Assembly (NCBI GenBank): GCA_014240165.1
Contig: JAAZXM010000003.1
Coordinates: forward strand, 62,001 to 126,000
Source: Myxococcales bacterium
Lineage (GTDB): Bacteria; Myxococcota_A; UBA9160; UBA4427
Reading direction: 5' to 3'
Length of the DNA stretch: 64,000 bases
In this document: positions 51,296 through 60,163 of the stretch, piece by piece
Layout of the letters: every line of letters begins with the position of its first letter
Numbering within the stretch: position 1 is the stretch's first letter
Program-made: the position numbers and the translations under genes
Notes under the pieces: model-generated
The model's input: the letters and a program-made list of their open reading frames with translations, nothing else
Databases searched by the model: none
What the model was told of the DNA's origin: nothing

Positions 51296-52483
51296 ATGAA
51301 GTACGCAGATTGGTTCATTGACGCGGATACGCATGTGACCGAGCCGGGGGATGTGTGGACTTCGCGCCTTGCCGAGAAACACCAGGAATTGGCGCCGCGC
51401 ATGATCCGCACCGACGAAGGCCTGGATATGTGGCGATTCGGTCGGCACGAACGGCAAATCCCAGTGGGCGCTACCGCCATGGCGGGTTGGCCAGATCCCT
51501 TTCCCTCGATGCCCAAGAACCTGGATGAATGCGCGCCCGCGGCCTATGACGCCAACGCGCGCCTCGAGTACATGGACGAAATCGGTGCCTGGGCCATGGC
51601 GCTCTACCCCAATGTCGGCGGCTTCGGGAGTGAGGCCTTTCTCTCTTTGGACGATCCCGAACTCATGCTGGCCTGTGTGCAGGCCTATAACGACTGGCTG
51701 ATTGATTGGATTTCGCCTGCTCCCCACCGCTTTATCCCCGTCATGGCGACCCCGTTCTGGGATGTCGAGGCCTCGGTGGCTGAGATTCAGCGTTGCCGGG
51801 AGATCGGGCATAAGTCGATTCTGTTTACTGCGGCTCCGCAGGATTACGATATGCCTTTCATCGGTGACCCCCATTGGAATCCGATTTGGAGCGCAGCCCA
51901 GGACGTTGACCTGCCCATCAGCTTGCATATCGGAAGTGGGGATTTTCAAGACCAGTTGATGAACCCCGGCCGTTTCGAGGCGCACGGGATTGGGCCCACG
52001 ACGGTTTCCGGATCCATGTCGGTCTTGATCGCCAATGCAATCCAATTGATGGATGTCGCCATGTCGGGGATTCTTCCGCGAAACCCGAAACTCAAGATGG
52101 TTTCCGTGGAGAGTGGCATCGGCTGGCTGCCCTTTGTCAAGGAAGCCCTCAATCACGGCTTCACCTATGCCCGGGTGGACGAGGAGAAGCCCGAATTCAA
52201 GAAGCGCCCGGGGGATTACCTGCGGGAGCAAGTCTGGGCTTGCACCTTTTTCGAGGAATTCGGGCCCCATACGGTCTTGGACGAAGTGGGGGTGGATCGC
52301 GTCCTTTTCGAAACCGACTATCCGCATCCGGTCTGCCTCTACGGAGCAGAGGTTCGCGAGAAAATCGACGCGGCCTTCGGCGATCTTCCGGAGGACGTTG
52401 CCAAGAAGGTTCTCTTCTCGAACTCCGCAGAACTCTATGGAGTGGCGGATCCGGATCGACCCTGGTCCGGTTCGGCGGAGTAG
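51296..52483 (+). CDS. Amidohydrolase 2 (ACMSD-like) family protein
   Basis: This 395-residue TIM-barrel hydrolase/decarboxylase has the N-terminal metal motif FIDADTHVTEP (H13), a middle LPISLHIGSGDF (metal His), and the C-terminal RVLFETDYPHP with the metal Asp. The family includes ACMSD, 4-oxalomesaconate hydratase-like enzymes and gamma-resorcylate decarboxylase. It also occurs often beside Rieske oxygenases in ring-degradation clusters. A hydrolytic or decarboxylating step after ring oxidation would fit. The ATG at 51296 lies 39 bases after the Rieske gene stop. Confidence 0.88.
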   Translation: MKYADWFIDADTHVTEPGDVWTSRLAEKHQELAPRMIRTDEGLDMWRFGRHERQIPVGATAMAGWPDPFPSMPKNLDECAPAAYDANARLEYMDEIGAWAMALYPNVGGFGSEAFLSLDDPELMLACVQAYNDWLIDWISPAPHRFIPVMATPFWDVEASVAEIQRCREIGHKSILFTAAPQDYDMPFIGDPHWNPIWSAAQDVDLPISLHIGSGDFQDQLMNPGRFEAHGIGPTTVSGSMSVLIANAIQLMDVAMSGILPRNPKLKMVSVESGIGWLPFVKEALNHGFTYARVDEEKPEFKKRPGDYLREQVWACTFFEEFGPHTVLDEVGVDRVLFETDYPHPVCLYGAEVREKIDAAFGDLPEDVAKKVLFSNSAELYGVADPDRPWSGSAE

Positions 52484-52502
52484 CCTTCTTCGCCCAGCGG
52501 AT

Positions 52503-54932
52503 TCAGAGCCCTTCGGGCCGCGTTCCGATCACGCCCTCCGCCTCCAACTCGGCGAGCGCTTCGGCTGAAAGCCCCATCAAATCGCCGAGGATGCGAGGGT
52601 TGTGTTGGCCCAGGGTGGGGGCCGGCGAGCGGAACCAGCGATCGATCCCGGAATAGCGGAAGGGCAGGGAGGGCACGGGCATCGGTCCCACGGTGGGATG
52701 ATCGGGTCTTTCAAAATAGGCTCGCGCCTGCAGTTGAGGGTTGCCCTCGAGCAGGCGGCATGGGTTGGCCACTTCCGACGCGGGGATATCCAGGGCGCGA
52801 AGCTGCTCGATGATCTCGCTGCGGTCCCGTGTGGCGGTCCAGTCCTTGAGCTTCGTATCGATCAGATCCTGGGCTTGGCGGCGGCCGGCGAGGGAGTCCA
52901 GCGCCGCGTCCATCGCCCAGGCGGGCTCGGCAAGAGCGCGCCGGAGAGCGATCCAATGGTCATCCGTTGCAATCGAGAGTGCCAGCCAGATCTCTGCGCC
53001 GGGTTCACTTCCCGCACAGGGGTATAGACCCTGGGGCGCCGCGAGGGGGGAGCGATTGCCGTCGCGCTGCATGAGGTTGCCATTCGCGCTCCACTCGAGA
53101 GCCTGCTCCGCCGCCACATTCAGGGCGCTCTCCACCATGGTGCTCTCCACGTGGCAGGCGCCGGCTGCGCCCTCGCGGCGTCCAGACCAGGCGACGAGAA
53201 AGGCAAAAGCAGCATGCATACCCGCAATCGGATCGCAGGGGCCGCGGGGAATTCGTGGCTGGTCGTCGGAATGTCCGGTCAGCCACGCGAGCCCCGAGAG
53301 TTGTTCCATGGTTTGGGCGAAGCCGGTGTTGTCGCGCCAGGGGCCGGAGAGCCCGAAGGCGGGCATTCGCATCATCAAAATGTTCGGGTTGAGTTCTTTG
53401 ACGCGCGCCCAACCCAACCCAAAATTATCCAGGACCCGAGGTGTGAAGTTCTCTACCAGGGCATCGCTTTTCGCGATGAGGCTCTCGAGGAGTTCGATTC
53501 CCTGGGGCTTGTTGAGATCCAGCGTGATGCCCAATTTATTGGTATTGGCTTGCAGGAAGTGGGCGCTGGCTTCCCACCACTCGTCGTAGTGGGCCGCAAA
53601 CATGCCACCCACCATGCGCATGCCGTCGGGTCGCCCCGCCGCCTCGACATGAATCACTTCGGCGCCGAAGCTCGCAAGGACATGGGAAGCCGAGGGGCCG
53701 GCCCACCACGCCGTGAGGTCAAGGATGCGGATACCTTCCAGGGGAAGGGCCGGAGAGCTGGCTTCTTCTATTTGACTCGCGCTTTCCCGGGAGTGGACGG
53801 GGCCGAAGTCGGCAGCTTGGTCATGTTCGCCGAGCCTGGGTGAGGAGCTGGGCAGAGGCGGGTCGGTGTCATTGATCCGGTAGGGGCGCCTCGGCTGGAG
53901 GAAACGCCCGCCCGGATGCGGGACGAAGGCACGGCGTTCAACCAGATGCGCGTGTTCGAGGACGGTTTCGCCGTTGCAAATGGGCGCCACGGGTATCCGC
54001 AACAGCGATGCGCGTTCGATGATCTCCGCGGAGGGCTTGCGGCTGAGCCATTCCCCAATGATCCCATTCCATTCTTCGAAGCGCATGAGGCGTCCGGCAA
54101 ATTGAGCCAGGACTTCGTCATCGCGAAGGTCCGGGCGCTCGATCAGGGTGAGGAAATCGGCGAATTGCTGACGCGAGTTGGTGCAAAACCCGACATAACC
54201 GTCGGCGGTGGGTTCGATGGACGGGGTCTCCACGGACTGGCCGAGAAAGGCTTCGGCAGGATCGTCTGCCCCGCCATTCATCAGGCGATTCATGGTCTCG
54301 GAGAAATTCGTAAAAATCAGGTTGGCCGTTTCAAGGATCGAGAGATCGATGGATCGTCCATGGCCCGTATCCCGGGCCTGGAAGATCGCGGGCAGGGCCG
54401 CGACCGCACCGTAGGCGCCCGCCGCCCACTCGCTGATGCGTCCCCCTGCTTGGAAGGGTTCGCTGCCCATCAAGCCCCGCAAAGCGACGGAGCCGGCTTC
54501 GGCTTGGAGCGTGAACTCGGTCGCGGCTCTTCCGGCCCAAGGTCCGTGGAGGCCGTAGGGGGTGATGGAAAGAATGACCAGGTGGGGGTGCGCCTGGAGG
54601 AGTGCGGCCACGTCGAGCTGGGCGCTCTGGTCGGTGGCCAGGCCGTGGGCCTGGATGATGAGGTCGGTCTGGGGCAGTAGGGCCTCGACCCGGGCATCCG
54701 AGGGGCTGGCGACCAGCGATCTTTTTCCCGCGTTCAGAAAAGCAAAGAGGGGCGAGCCCTCGGGTCCGGGCGGGCTCTCATGAGTGGACCACCCGCGCAG
54801 GGAATCGCCGGCCTGGGTTTCGACCTTGATGACGTCGGCGCCGGCATCCGCGAGGAGCTTGGAACAATAGGGGCCCGCAATCTGATCCGAAAAATCGAGT
54901 ACCCGAATTCCCTTTAGGGCGATCCCTTCCAC
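52503..54932 (-). CDS. Tandem-fused CaiB/BaiF CoA-transferase (two full domains)
   Basis: This 809-residue protein consists of two complete class III CoA-transferase domains. The first begins LKGIRVLDFSDQIAGPYCSKLLADAGADVIKVE. The second, at about residue 397, begins LPLEGIRILDLTAWWAGPSASHVLASFGAEVIHVE. Standard members are about 400 residues and work as interlocked homodimers, so this chain could form a pseudo-dimer by itself. At the position of the formyl-CoA-transferase catalytic Asp both halves carry Glu (E201 in SILETA, E601 in TMVESA), exactly 400 residues apart. The start is GTG at 54932 with AGGAG upstream. The divergent neighbour starts the MaoC/thiolase cassette, so CoA activation of the same substrate is likely. 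Confidence 0.9.
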   Translation of the reverse strand: MEGIALKGIRVLDFSDQIAGPYCSKLLADAGADVIKVETQAGDSLRGWSTHESPPGPEGSPLFAFLNAGKRSLVASPSDARVEALLPQTDLIIQAHGLATDQSAQLDVAALLQAHPHLVILSITPYGLHGPWAGRAATEFTLQAEAGSVALRGLMGSEPFQAGGRISEWAAGAYGAVAALPAIFQARDTGHGRSIDLSILETANLIFTNFSETMNRLMNGGADDPAEAFLGQSVETPSIEPTADGYVGFCTNSRQQFADFLTLIERPDLRDDEVLAQFAGRLMRFEEWNGIIGEWLSRKPSAEIIERASLLRIPVAPICNGETVLEHAHLVERRAFVPHPGGRFLQPRRPYRINDTDPPLPSSSPRLGEHDQAADFGPVHSRESASQIEEASSPALPLEGIRILDLTAWWAGPSASHVLASFGAEVIHVEAAGRPDGMRMVGGMFAAHYDEWWEASAHFLQANTNKLGITLDLNKPQGIELLESLIAKSDALVENFTPRVLDNFGLGWARVKELNPNILMMRMPAFGLSGPWRDNTGFAQTMEQLSGLAWLTGHSDDQPRIPRGPCDPIAGMHAAFAFLVAWSGRREGAAGACHVESTMVESALNVAAEQALEWSANGNLMQRDGNRSPLAAPQGLYPCAGSEPGAEIWLALSIATDDHWIALRRALAEPAWAMDAALDSLAGRRQAQDLIDTKLKDWTATRDRSEIIEQLRALDIPASEVANPCRLLEGNPQLQARAYFERPDHPTVGPMPVPSLPFRYSGIDRWFRSPAPTLGQHNPRILGDLMGLSAEALAELEAEGVIGTRPEGL

Positions 54933-55075
54933 GGACTGATTCTCCTGCTTGGTTGCGCTGTGGCTTTGGCCAGACCCGAAGCATCGCTTAAATTCGGAGC
55001 CGAGACGAGGAGTGCCGGGCGGGCCCCGATTTCGTACACTGCGCGGTCCACTGACTCCTGATTGCGAGATTTGAT

Positions 55076-55636
55076 TTGTCCGACGATTCGGTCGACCCCG
55101 TTCGAGAAGAACTCGAGAAGTTCATTGGGAAGCCCATGGGCCCGCCCGCGGTGGCGCCCGAGGCGGTGAATCTCCCGATGATCCGCCATTGGGTGGATGC
55201 GCTGGATGATCGCAATCCGGTCTATCTCGATGAGAGTCGGGCGTCCGAGAGCCGCTTTGGCGAAGTTGTCGCGCCCCCAGCGATGCTCCAGACCTGGACC
55301 ATGCCCAGTCCCATTATCGAGGGCATCGCGGAGCGGGGCGGCGCGCCCACAGCGATGAAATCCGAAAATGTGGTGAGTGCTCTGGATGCGGCGGGCTATG
55401 TGGGGACCCTGGCCACCAATTCCGAATTGGAATTCCACCGCTACCTGAGGCCGGGGGATCGTCTGCGGACGAGCAACGCATTGGAATCCATCTCTCCCCG
55501 AAAGCGGACATCGCTTGGGCTTGGTTATTTCGTGACCTGGATCACCACCTACACCGATGGCGACGACGAGATCGTCGGAAGTCAACTCTTTCGGATCTTC
55601 AAATTCGATCCCAATACGATCGGGGGTGACTCATGA
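55076..55636 (+). CDS. MaoC-like hot-dog protein (ChsH2 N-domain/FAS1-like)
   Basis: This 186-residue single hot-dog protein has the FAS1/MaoC N-type segment IRHWVDALDDRNPVYLDE and GEVVAPPAMLQTW, followed by ELEFHRYLRPGDRLR. It lacks the catalytic Asp/His set of hydratases, as does the ChsH2 half of the heteromeric steroid enoyl-CoA hydratase. In M. tuberculosis ChsH2 carries a C-terminal DUF35 domain; here DUF35 is a separate gene at 57403. The start is TTG at 55076. Its stop overlaps the ATG of the next hot-dog gene (ATGA), which points to a two-protein complex. Confidence 0.82.
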   Translation: MSDDSVDPVREELEKFIGKPMGPPAVAPEAVNLPMIRHWVDALDDRNPVYLDESRASESRFGEVVAPPAMLQTWTMPSPIIEGIAERGGAPTAMKSENVVSALDAAGYVGTLATNSELEFHRYLRPGDRLRTSNALESISPRKRTSLGLGYFVTWITTYTDGDDEIVGSQLFRIFKFDPNTIGGDS

Positions 55637-56070
55637 GCGATTCCGAAGTCACGCCGATTCGCGCGAGCGAGGTCGCTGTGGGCGATGTGTTGCCGCCCTT
55701 CGCGCTGCCGGTGACGTCAACGGTGATTGTCGCTGGTGCGATTGCGTCTCGGGATTTCATGCCCGCGCATCATGACAGCGAGTATGCCCGGGGGCAGGGC
55801 GCACCGGATATGTTCATGAATATCCTGACGACGAACGGATATGTCAGCCGGTTCGTCACCGACTGGGCCGGACCCGAGGCGATGGTTCGCAAGATTGCGA
55901 TTCGTTTGGGCGGCCCGGCGATTCCGGGTCAACCTCTGCGCTTCAGCGGCGAGGTGTTGAGCGCGGATGACGAAGGCGACGAGCGACTCATTCAGGTTTC
56001 AGTGCGCGCCGCCAACGATCTCGGCGATCATGCCACCGGGACGGTGCTGATTTCCCTTCCCCAGGATTGA
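55633..56070 (+). CDS. MaoC-like hydratase (ChsH1-like)
   Basis: This 145-residue hot-dog protein has the hydratase motif ASRDFMPAHHDSEYA (D41, H46/H47), as in the catalytic partner of paired enoyl-CoA hydratases. It should hydrate the double bond of an enoyl-CoA together with the preceding protein. Its ATG overlaps the stop of that gene. The thiolase/aldolase gene follows after 112 bases, an order that matches chsH1-chsH2-ltp2 in the mycobacterial cholesterol side-chain operon, with the two hot-dog genes swapped. Confidence 0.85.
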   Translation: MSDSEVTPIRASEVAVGDVLPPFALPVTSTVIVAGAIASRDFMPAHHDSEYARGQGAPDMFMNILTTNGYVSRFVTDWAGPEAMVRKIAIRLGGPAIPGQPLRFSGEVLSADDEGDERLIQVSVRAANDLGDHATGTVLISLPQD

Positions 56071-56182
56071 TGACTCGCTCTCACCGATTGCCCTCGCGTT
56101 GGAAAGGCACCCAGGCCATGCGTGCGCTGTTCCGAAAATTCCAAGGCTCAGAATCCCAGTGGACGCTCAAGGGCGGTGGCGG

Positions 56183-57406
56183 ATGAGCGCATCTCGAGCC
56201 CAAATCGTCGGGGTGGGGGAGTCCACTTATACCCGCTGGGGCAAGATCGGCGATATCACCGAACACGCGCTGGCCTGCCAGGCGATTCAGCGAGCGGTCG
56301 AGGATGCGGGCCTTTCCATGGACGATGTCGACGGCCTGGCCTCCTTTGCGGAAGACAGGAATGAGGCCATTTTTCTCGCGGCGGAACTTGGGCTCCCCGC
56401 TCTCCGCTTTGGCAATATGGTCTGGATGCCCGGTGGGGGTGGAGGTTGCGCCGCGGTTTCCAACGCCGCGATGGCGGTAGAGACAGGGCAGGCCGAGGTG
56501 GTGGTGGTCTACCGCTCGCTCTGCCAGGGCCAGTTCTATCGTTTTGGGAGCGCGGGTGTCAGTACGGAGGCTCCGGCAGAGCCCGCGCCGCCGAGTCTTC
56601 AGCAAGCCAACTCCCTTCTTTTGGCTTCCATGGGGTTTGCCATGCCCTACGGCCTGTTGATGGCGGCGGCGGCGTATGCGTTGCCGACACGACGCCATAT
56701 GCATCTTTATGGAACCACCAGCGAACAACTCGGGATGCTGGCGGTGACCTTTCGAGAGCACGCCAGTCGGAATCCCCGAGCCGTGATGGGAGGGCGACCG
56801 CTCAGCCTGGAAGACCACCAGGCCTCGCCGATGATCGCCGATCCGCACCGACTCTTTGATTGTTGCCTCGAGAGTGATGGCGCCTGCGCGGTTGTGGTGA
56901 CCACACCGGAAAGAGCACGCGATCTTGCCAAGCCGGCGGTTGAGATCCTGGCCAGCGAGCAGGGTGCGCCGAAGGGCTACGGCTTTGGCCCCTTTACCAA
57001 TGCGAATATCGCGGACGAGCTCTACGCCACGGGCGGCTGCGAAGAAATGGCGGGCCGGCTCTGGGCGAAATCCGGGCTGGGGCCGGCCGATGTGGACGTG
57101 GCCCAGCTCTATGACCATTTCACTGGCTGCGTACTCATGCAACTCGAAGACTATGGCTTCTGTGAACGCGGGGAGGGCGGGCCCTTCATTGAGAGCGGAG
57201 CCTTGGCGTGGGAGGGCGGGAGCCTGCCCACCAATACCCACGGCGGGAGCCTCTCGGAAGCCTATATCCACGGGCTGAACCACGTGGTGGAAGGGGTTCG
57301 CTCTCTACGGGGAGAATCCACCAGCCCGGTGGAGGGTGCGGAGGTTTGCCTGGTGACGAGCGCGGCGTGCGTTCCGTCGAGCGCGGTTCTATTGGGGAAG
57401 ACATGA
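56183..57406 (+). CDS. SCP2-type thiolase, Ltp2-like retro-aldolase
   Basis: This 407-residue protein is a thiolase-fold protein of the SCP-x/nonspecific lipid-transfer group. It has C89 in GGGGGCAAVSNAA, LYDHFTGCVLMQLEDYGFC (309-327) and NTHGGSLSEAYIHGLNHVVEG. LYDHFT and NTHGG are hallmarks of members that pair with DUF35 proteins, such as Ltp2, which cleaves the 17-hydroxy steroid side chain in a retro-aldol reaction. The ATG at 56183 is chosen for its G-rich upstream sequence and family length. It overlaps the DUF35 gene by four bases, strongly suggesting the same complex. Confidence 0.88.
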   Translation: MSASRAQIVGVGESTYTRWGKIGDITEHALACQAIQRAVEDAGLSMDDVDGLASFAEDRNEAIFLAAELGLPALRFGNMVWMPGGGGGCAAVSNAAMAVETGQAEVVVVYRSLCQGQFYRFGSAGVSTEAPAEPAPPSLQQANSLLLASMGFAMPYGLLMAAAAYALPTRRHMHLYGTTSEQLGMLAVTFREHASRNPRAVMGGRPLSLEDHQASPMIADPHRLFDCCLESDGACAVVVTTPERARDLAKPAVEILASEQGAPKGYGFGPFTNANIADELYATGGCEEMAGRLWAKSGLGPADVDVAQLYDHFTGCVLMQLEDYGFCERGEGGPFIESGALAWEGGSLPTNTHGGSLSEAYIHGLNHVVEGVRSLRGESTSPVEGAEVCLVTSAACVPSSAVLLGKT

Positions 57407-57828
57407 GCGAGCGCTACTTCCCGGATGGCATGCCGCCGCCCCTGGCGGACACGACAACGTTGCCCTGGTGGCAAGCGGCTGCCGAGCATCGGCTGGTGGT
57501 TCAACGCTGTGCTGACTGCCAGGCGACGAGGCTGCCGCCTTCACCCGTCTGTGCGGAATGTCGGTCGCCAGAATTCGATTGGAAAGAAGTCTCTGGTGGA
57601 GGCTCGGTCTACACCTTTACGATCGTACATCGACCCATCGCGGCGGATCAGGCGCTGCCTTTCGTGATCGCGGTGATCGCCCTGGATGATTCGGGCGGTA
57701 TCAGGATGATCTCGAACCTGGTCGAAGTTGAATGCGACGAAGTTGAAGTGGGAATGGCGGTTGAATTGGTTTGGGAAGATATGAGCGAGGAGTTGGCACT
57801 CCCTCGCTTCCGACCGCGTCAGAGCTGA
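57403..57828 (+). CDS. DUF35 OB-fold/zinc-ribbon protein
   Basis: This 141-residue protein has a rubredoxin-like zinc ribbon (C36, C39, C50, C53 in CADC...CAEC) followed by an OB-fold with GSVYTFTIVHRPI. DUF35 proteins bind acyl-CoA and are required partners of SCP2-type thiolases; in steroid degradation the DUF35 domain of ChsH2 activates Ltp2. Here it is a free protein. The ATGA overlap with the thiolase stop indicates translational coupling and one-to-one expression. Confidence 0.9.
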   Translation: MSERYFPDGMPPPLADTTTLPWWQAAAEHRLVVQRCADCQATRLPPSPVCAECRSPEFDWKEVSGGGSVYTFTIVHRPIAADQALPFVIAVIALDDSGGIRMISNLVEVECDEVEVGMAVELVWEDMSEELALPRFRPRQS

Positions 57829-57867
57829 GCGTGGACTCTTAGAGCCAATCAAGGGGGCGACGGAATA

Positions 57868-59877
57868 ATGACCTGGCGACATGTCAAGTGGATGCTCATC
57901 GGGCTTCTCGCGAGCCTGATTTCGTGTGTGCCGCCGGAGTCGGCCGAGGATGACTCTCCCTTGGGTTCGTCTAGCCAGGGCAGCGTGCCCGTGCGCCTGC
58001 TGGAGGTCAACCCGGATATTCTTGATCGGAGACGCTCTGAGCCGAACCCCGAGCGGAACGCCTATTTCGGTGACCTGCATGTTCATACGACGTATTCATT
58101 CGATGCATTCGTTTTCGGGACGACGGTGGGGCCGCGTGATGCCTATCGCTACGCATTGGGCGAAACCATTGAACACCCCGGTGGTTTCGACCTCACCCTG
58201 CGTGAGCCACTCGACTTTTACGCCGTCACGGATCACGCGCTTTTCCTGGGCGTCGCTCGCGAGGCCGCGGATACCCGGTCGGAGATTTCAAAATTCGACT
58301 TCGCTGCGCCCCTGCATGACTTGAACGCGGATGACAATAAGGGCTTGTTGAGCGTGGTTCCTCGGCTTCAATCCTTCGGCACTTTTGTCCCCGCACTGCT
58401 TGCTGGAATCATGGACGGAACAGTTGACCCCGGGATCACTGCGGCCGTCACCCGGAGCGCCTGGAACGACATCATCGAGGCCGCTGAGCAATTCAATAGT
58501 CCGGGTCATTTCACGACCTTCGTGGCTTACGAGTACACCTCCTCCACCGATGATCGCGGGAACCTGCACCGCAACGTGATTTTCGAGGGGGCAGACCTTT
58601 TGCCCGCCGAACCCTTCTCGCGTTTCCATTCCCAGAACCCGGAAGGTCTATGGGATTGGATGGACGAACTGCGCGCCCAGGGAATCGAAAGTTTGGCGAT
58701 TCCGCACAACTCTAACGGCTCGAACGGCCAGATGTTCAAGTTGGTGGATTGGGCGGGCAACCCGATGGATGATGAGTACGCCCGGCAGCGAATGCGTAAC
58801 GAGCCCCTGGTGGAGATCACCCAGGTCAAAGGGACCTCAGAAACCCACCCCTCGCTTTCGGACAACGACGAATGGGCCGAGTTCGAGATCACACCCTACC
58901 GGGTGGGCGGCATGCTCCCGAGCAAACCCGACGGCAGCTATGTGAGGCAGGCCCTCCGGCGCGGTCTGGCATTCGAAGAGGCGGGCGCTGTCAGTCCGTA
59001 TCGATTCGGTTTTGTAGCCGCGAGTGATACCCATACGGGCGCCATCTCCGACGACGAAGCGAATTTCTTCTCGAAAATCGGTGTTCTGGATGCAACTCCC
59101 GAACTCCGCGGTTCGGTTCCGCTGCCGTCCTGGCAGGCCATCCCCTTCGGCATGCTCGCGCCCGAGCAGGTAGAGGAAGTCGAGGGCGAAGCCTATACCC
59201 GGACTCCGGTGATTACCTTTGGCGCATCCGGATTGGCAGCGGTGTGGGCAGAGGAGAATACCCGCGAGTCGATTTACGCCGCGTTTCGCCGGAAGGAAAC
59301 TTTTGCCACATCGGGGCCTCGGATTCGCGTGAGATTCTTCGCGGGCTATGACCTCGAGGCTGACTTTCTGGATGCTCCCGATGCTGTGGTGCGCGCTTAT
59401 GCCGGAGGGGTCAGCATGGGAAGCGATCTTGTGGCCCAAGGCCAGCAAGCGCCGCATTTTACAGCTTGGGCGGTGGGCGATCCGCGCAGCGCGCCGCTCC
59501 AGAGGCTTCAAATCGTCAAGGGATGGGCGAAGGGAGAGGAAACCTTCGAGCGCGTATACGACGTGGCGTGCTCGGACGGTGCCGTACCCGACGCGACCCA
59601 TCGATGCCCTGATAATGGGGCGCGGGTCGATCTCTCGAATTGTTCCTATTCACGCGGTGCCGGGAGCGAGGAGTTGAAGGCGCTTTGGCAAGATCCGGAT
59701 TTCGATCCCGAGCAGAGGGCTTTTTATTACGTGCGCGTTCTCGAGAATCCGACCTGCCGTTGGTCGACTTGGGATGCCCTGCGGACGGGCAACGCGCCTC
59801 GTCCTGGCGTCGCTACCACGATCCAGGAGCGGGCCTGGTCCTCCCCCATTTGGTTGCTGCCGGAAACAGGGGGCTGA
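57868..59877 (+). CDS. DUF3604 lipoprotein
   Basis: This 669-residue DUF3604 protein has a lipoprotein signal (LIGLLASLISC, Cys20). The domain opens with NAYFGDLHVHTTYSFDAF, a PHP-like metal-binding HxH, and continues with DFYAVTDHALFLG, FVAYEYTSS, RNVIFEG, SLAIPHNSNGSNG and ASDTHTG. Several His/Asp pairs are therefore placed for metal-dependent hydrolysis. The family function is not established. It is 39 bases downstream of DUF35 on the same strand but may have its own transcript. It would sit in the periplasm or on the outer membrane. Confidence 0.9.
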   Translation: MTWRHVKWMLIGLLASLISCVPPESAEDDSPLGSSSQGSVPVRLLEVNPDILDRRRSEPNPERNAYFGDLHVHTTYSFDAFVFGTTVGPRDAYRYALGETIEHPGGFDLTLREPLDFYAVTDHALFLGVAREAADTRSEISKFDFAAPLHDLNADDNKGLLSVVPRLQSFGTFVPALLAGIMDGTVDPGITAAVTRSAWNDIIEAAEQFNSPGHFTTFVAYEYTSSTDDRGNLHRNVIFEGADLLPAEPFSRFHSQNPEGLWDWMDELRAQGIESLAIPHNSNGSNGQMFKLVDWAGNPMDDEYARQRMRNEPLVEITQVKGTSETHPSLSDNDEWAEFEITPYRVGGMLPSKPDGSYVRQALRRGLAFEEAGAVSPYRFGFVAASDTHTGAISDDEANFFSKIGVLDATPELRGSVPLPSWQAIPFGMLAPEQVEEVEGEAYTRTPVITFGASGLAAVWAEENTRESIYAAFRRKETFATSGPRIRVRFFAGYDLEADFLDAPDAVVRAYAGGVSMGSDLVAQGQQAPHFTAWAVGDPRSAPLQRLQIVKGWAKGEETFERVYDVACSDGAVPDATHRCPDNGARVDLSNCSYSRGAGSEELKALWQDPDFDPEQRAFYYVRVLENPTCRWSTWDALRTGNAPRPGVATTIQERAWSSPIWLLPETGG

Positions 59878-60071
59878 GTCTCGATTCAGCTGCCTGGAGC
59901 GTCTGCGGGGACAGGCCGCGTCCTACCCGCCCGGCGGGTTCCGTTGTATCGTCCATGTTTGCGTTTGATATCGATTGGATCGGTTGGCCAGGGGAATCTT
60001 TCCTGCTCCGCGGATCGTCAACGTATATGAGGCCTCCGTGCTATCCGCCCAAGCCTGCGGGATAGCGCGTA

Positions 60072-60149
60072 GCTCAATACCAAAGATCAATGCCAAAGAT
60101 CAACGCCAAAGATCAACGCCAAAGATCAATGCCAAAGCTCAATACCAAG
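60072..60149 (+). repeat. Six tandem 13-bp repeats, mirror-ordered variants
   Basis: Six adjoining 13-base units precede gcdH: gctcaataccaaa, gatcaatgccaaa, gatcaacgccaaa, gatcaacgccaaa, gatcaatgccaaa, gctcaataccaag. The variant order is A-B-C-C-B-A. The array ends 14 bases before the gcdH ATG. Since 13 is not a multiple of three, it is not a coding repeat. Confidence 0.92.
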
Positions 60150-60163
60150 AAGAAAGGCCCGTC

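Noticed and set aside
59975..60163. N-terminal extension of gcdH through the 13-bp repeats
   Set aside because: The repeat unit is not a multiple of three, the encoded stretch is low complexity, and the ATG at 60164 has its own ribosome site and gives the normal family length.
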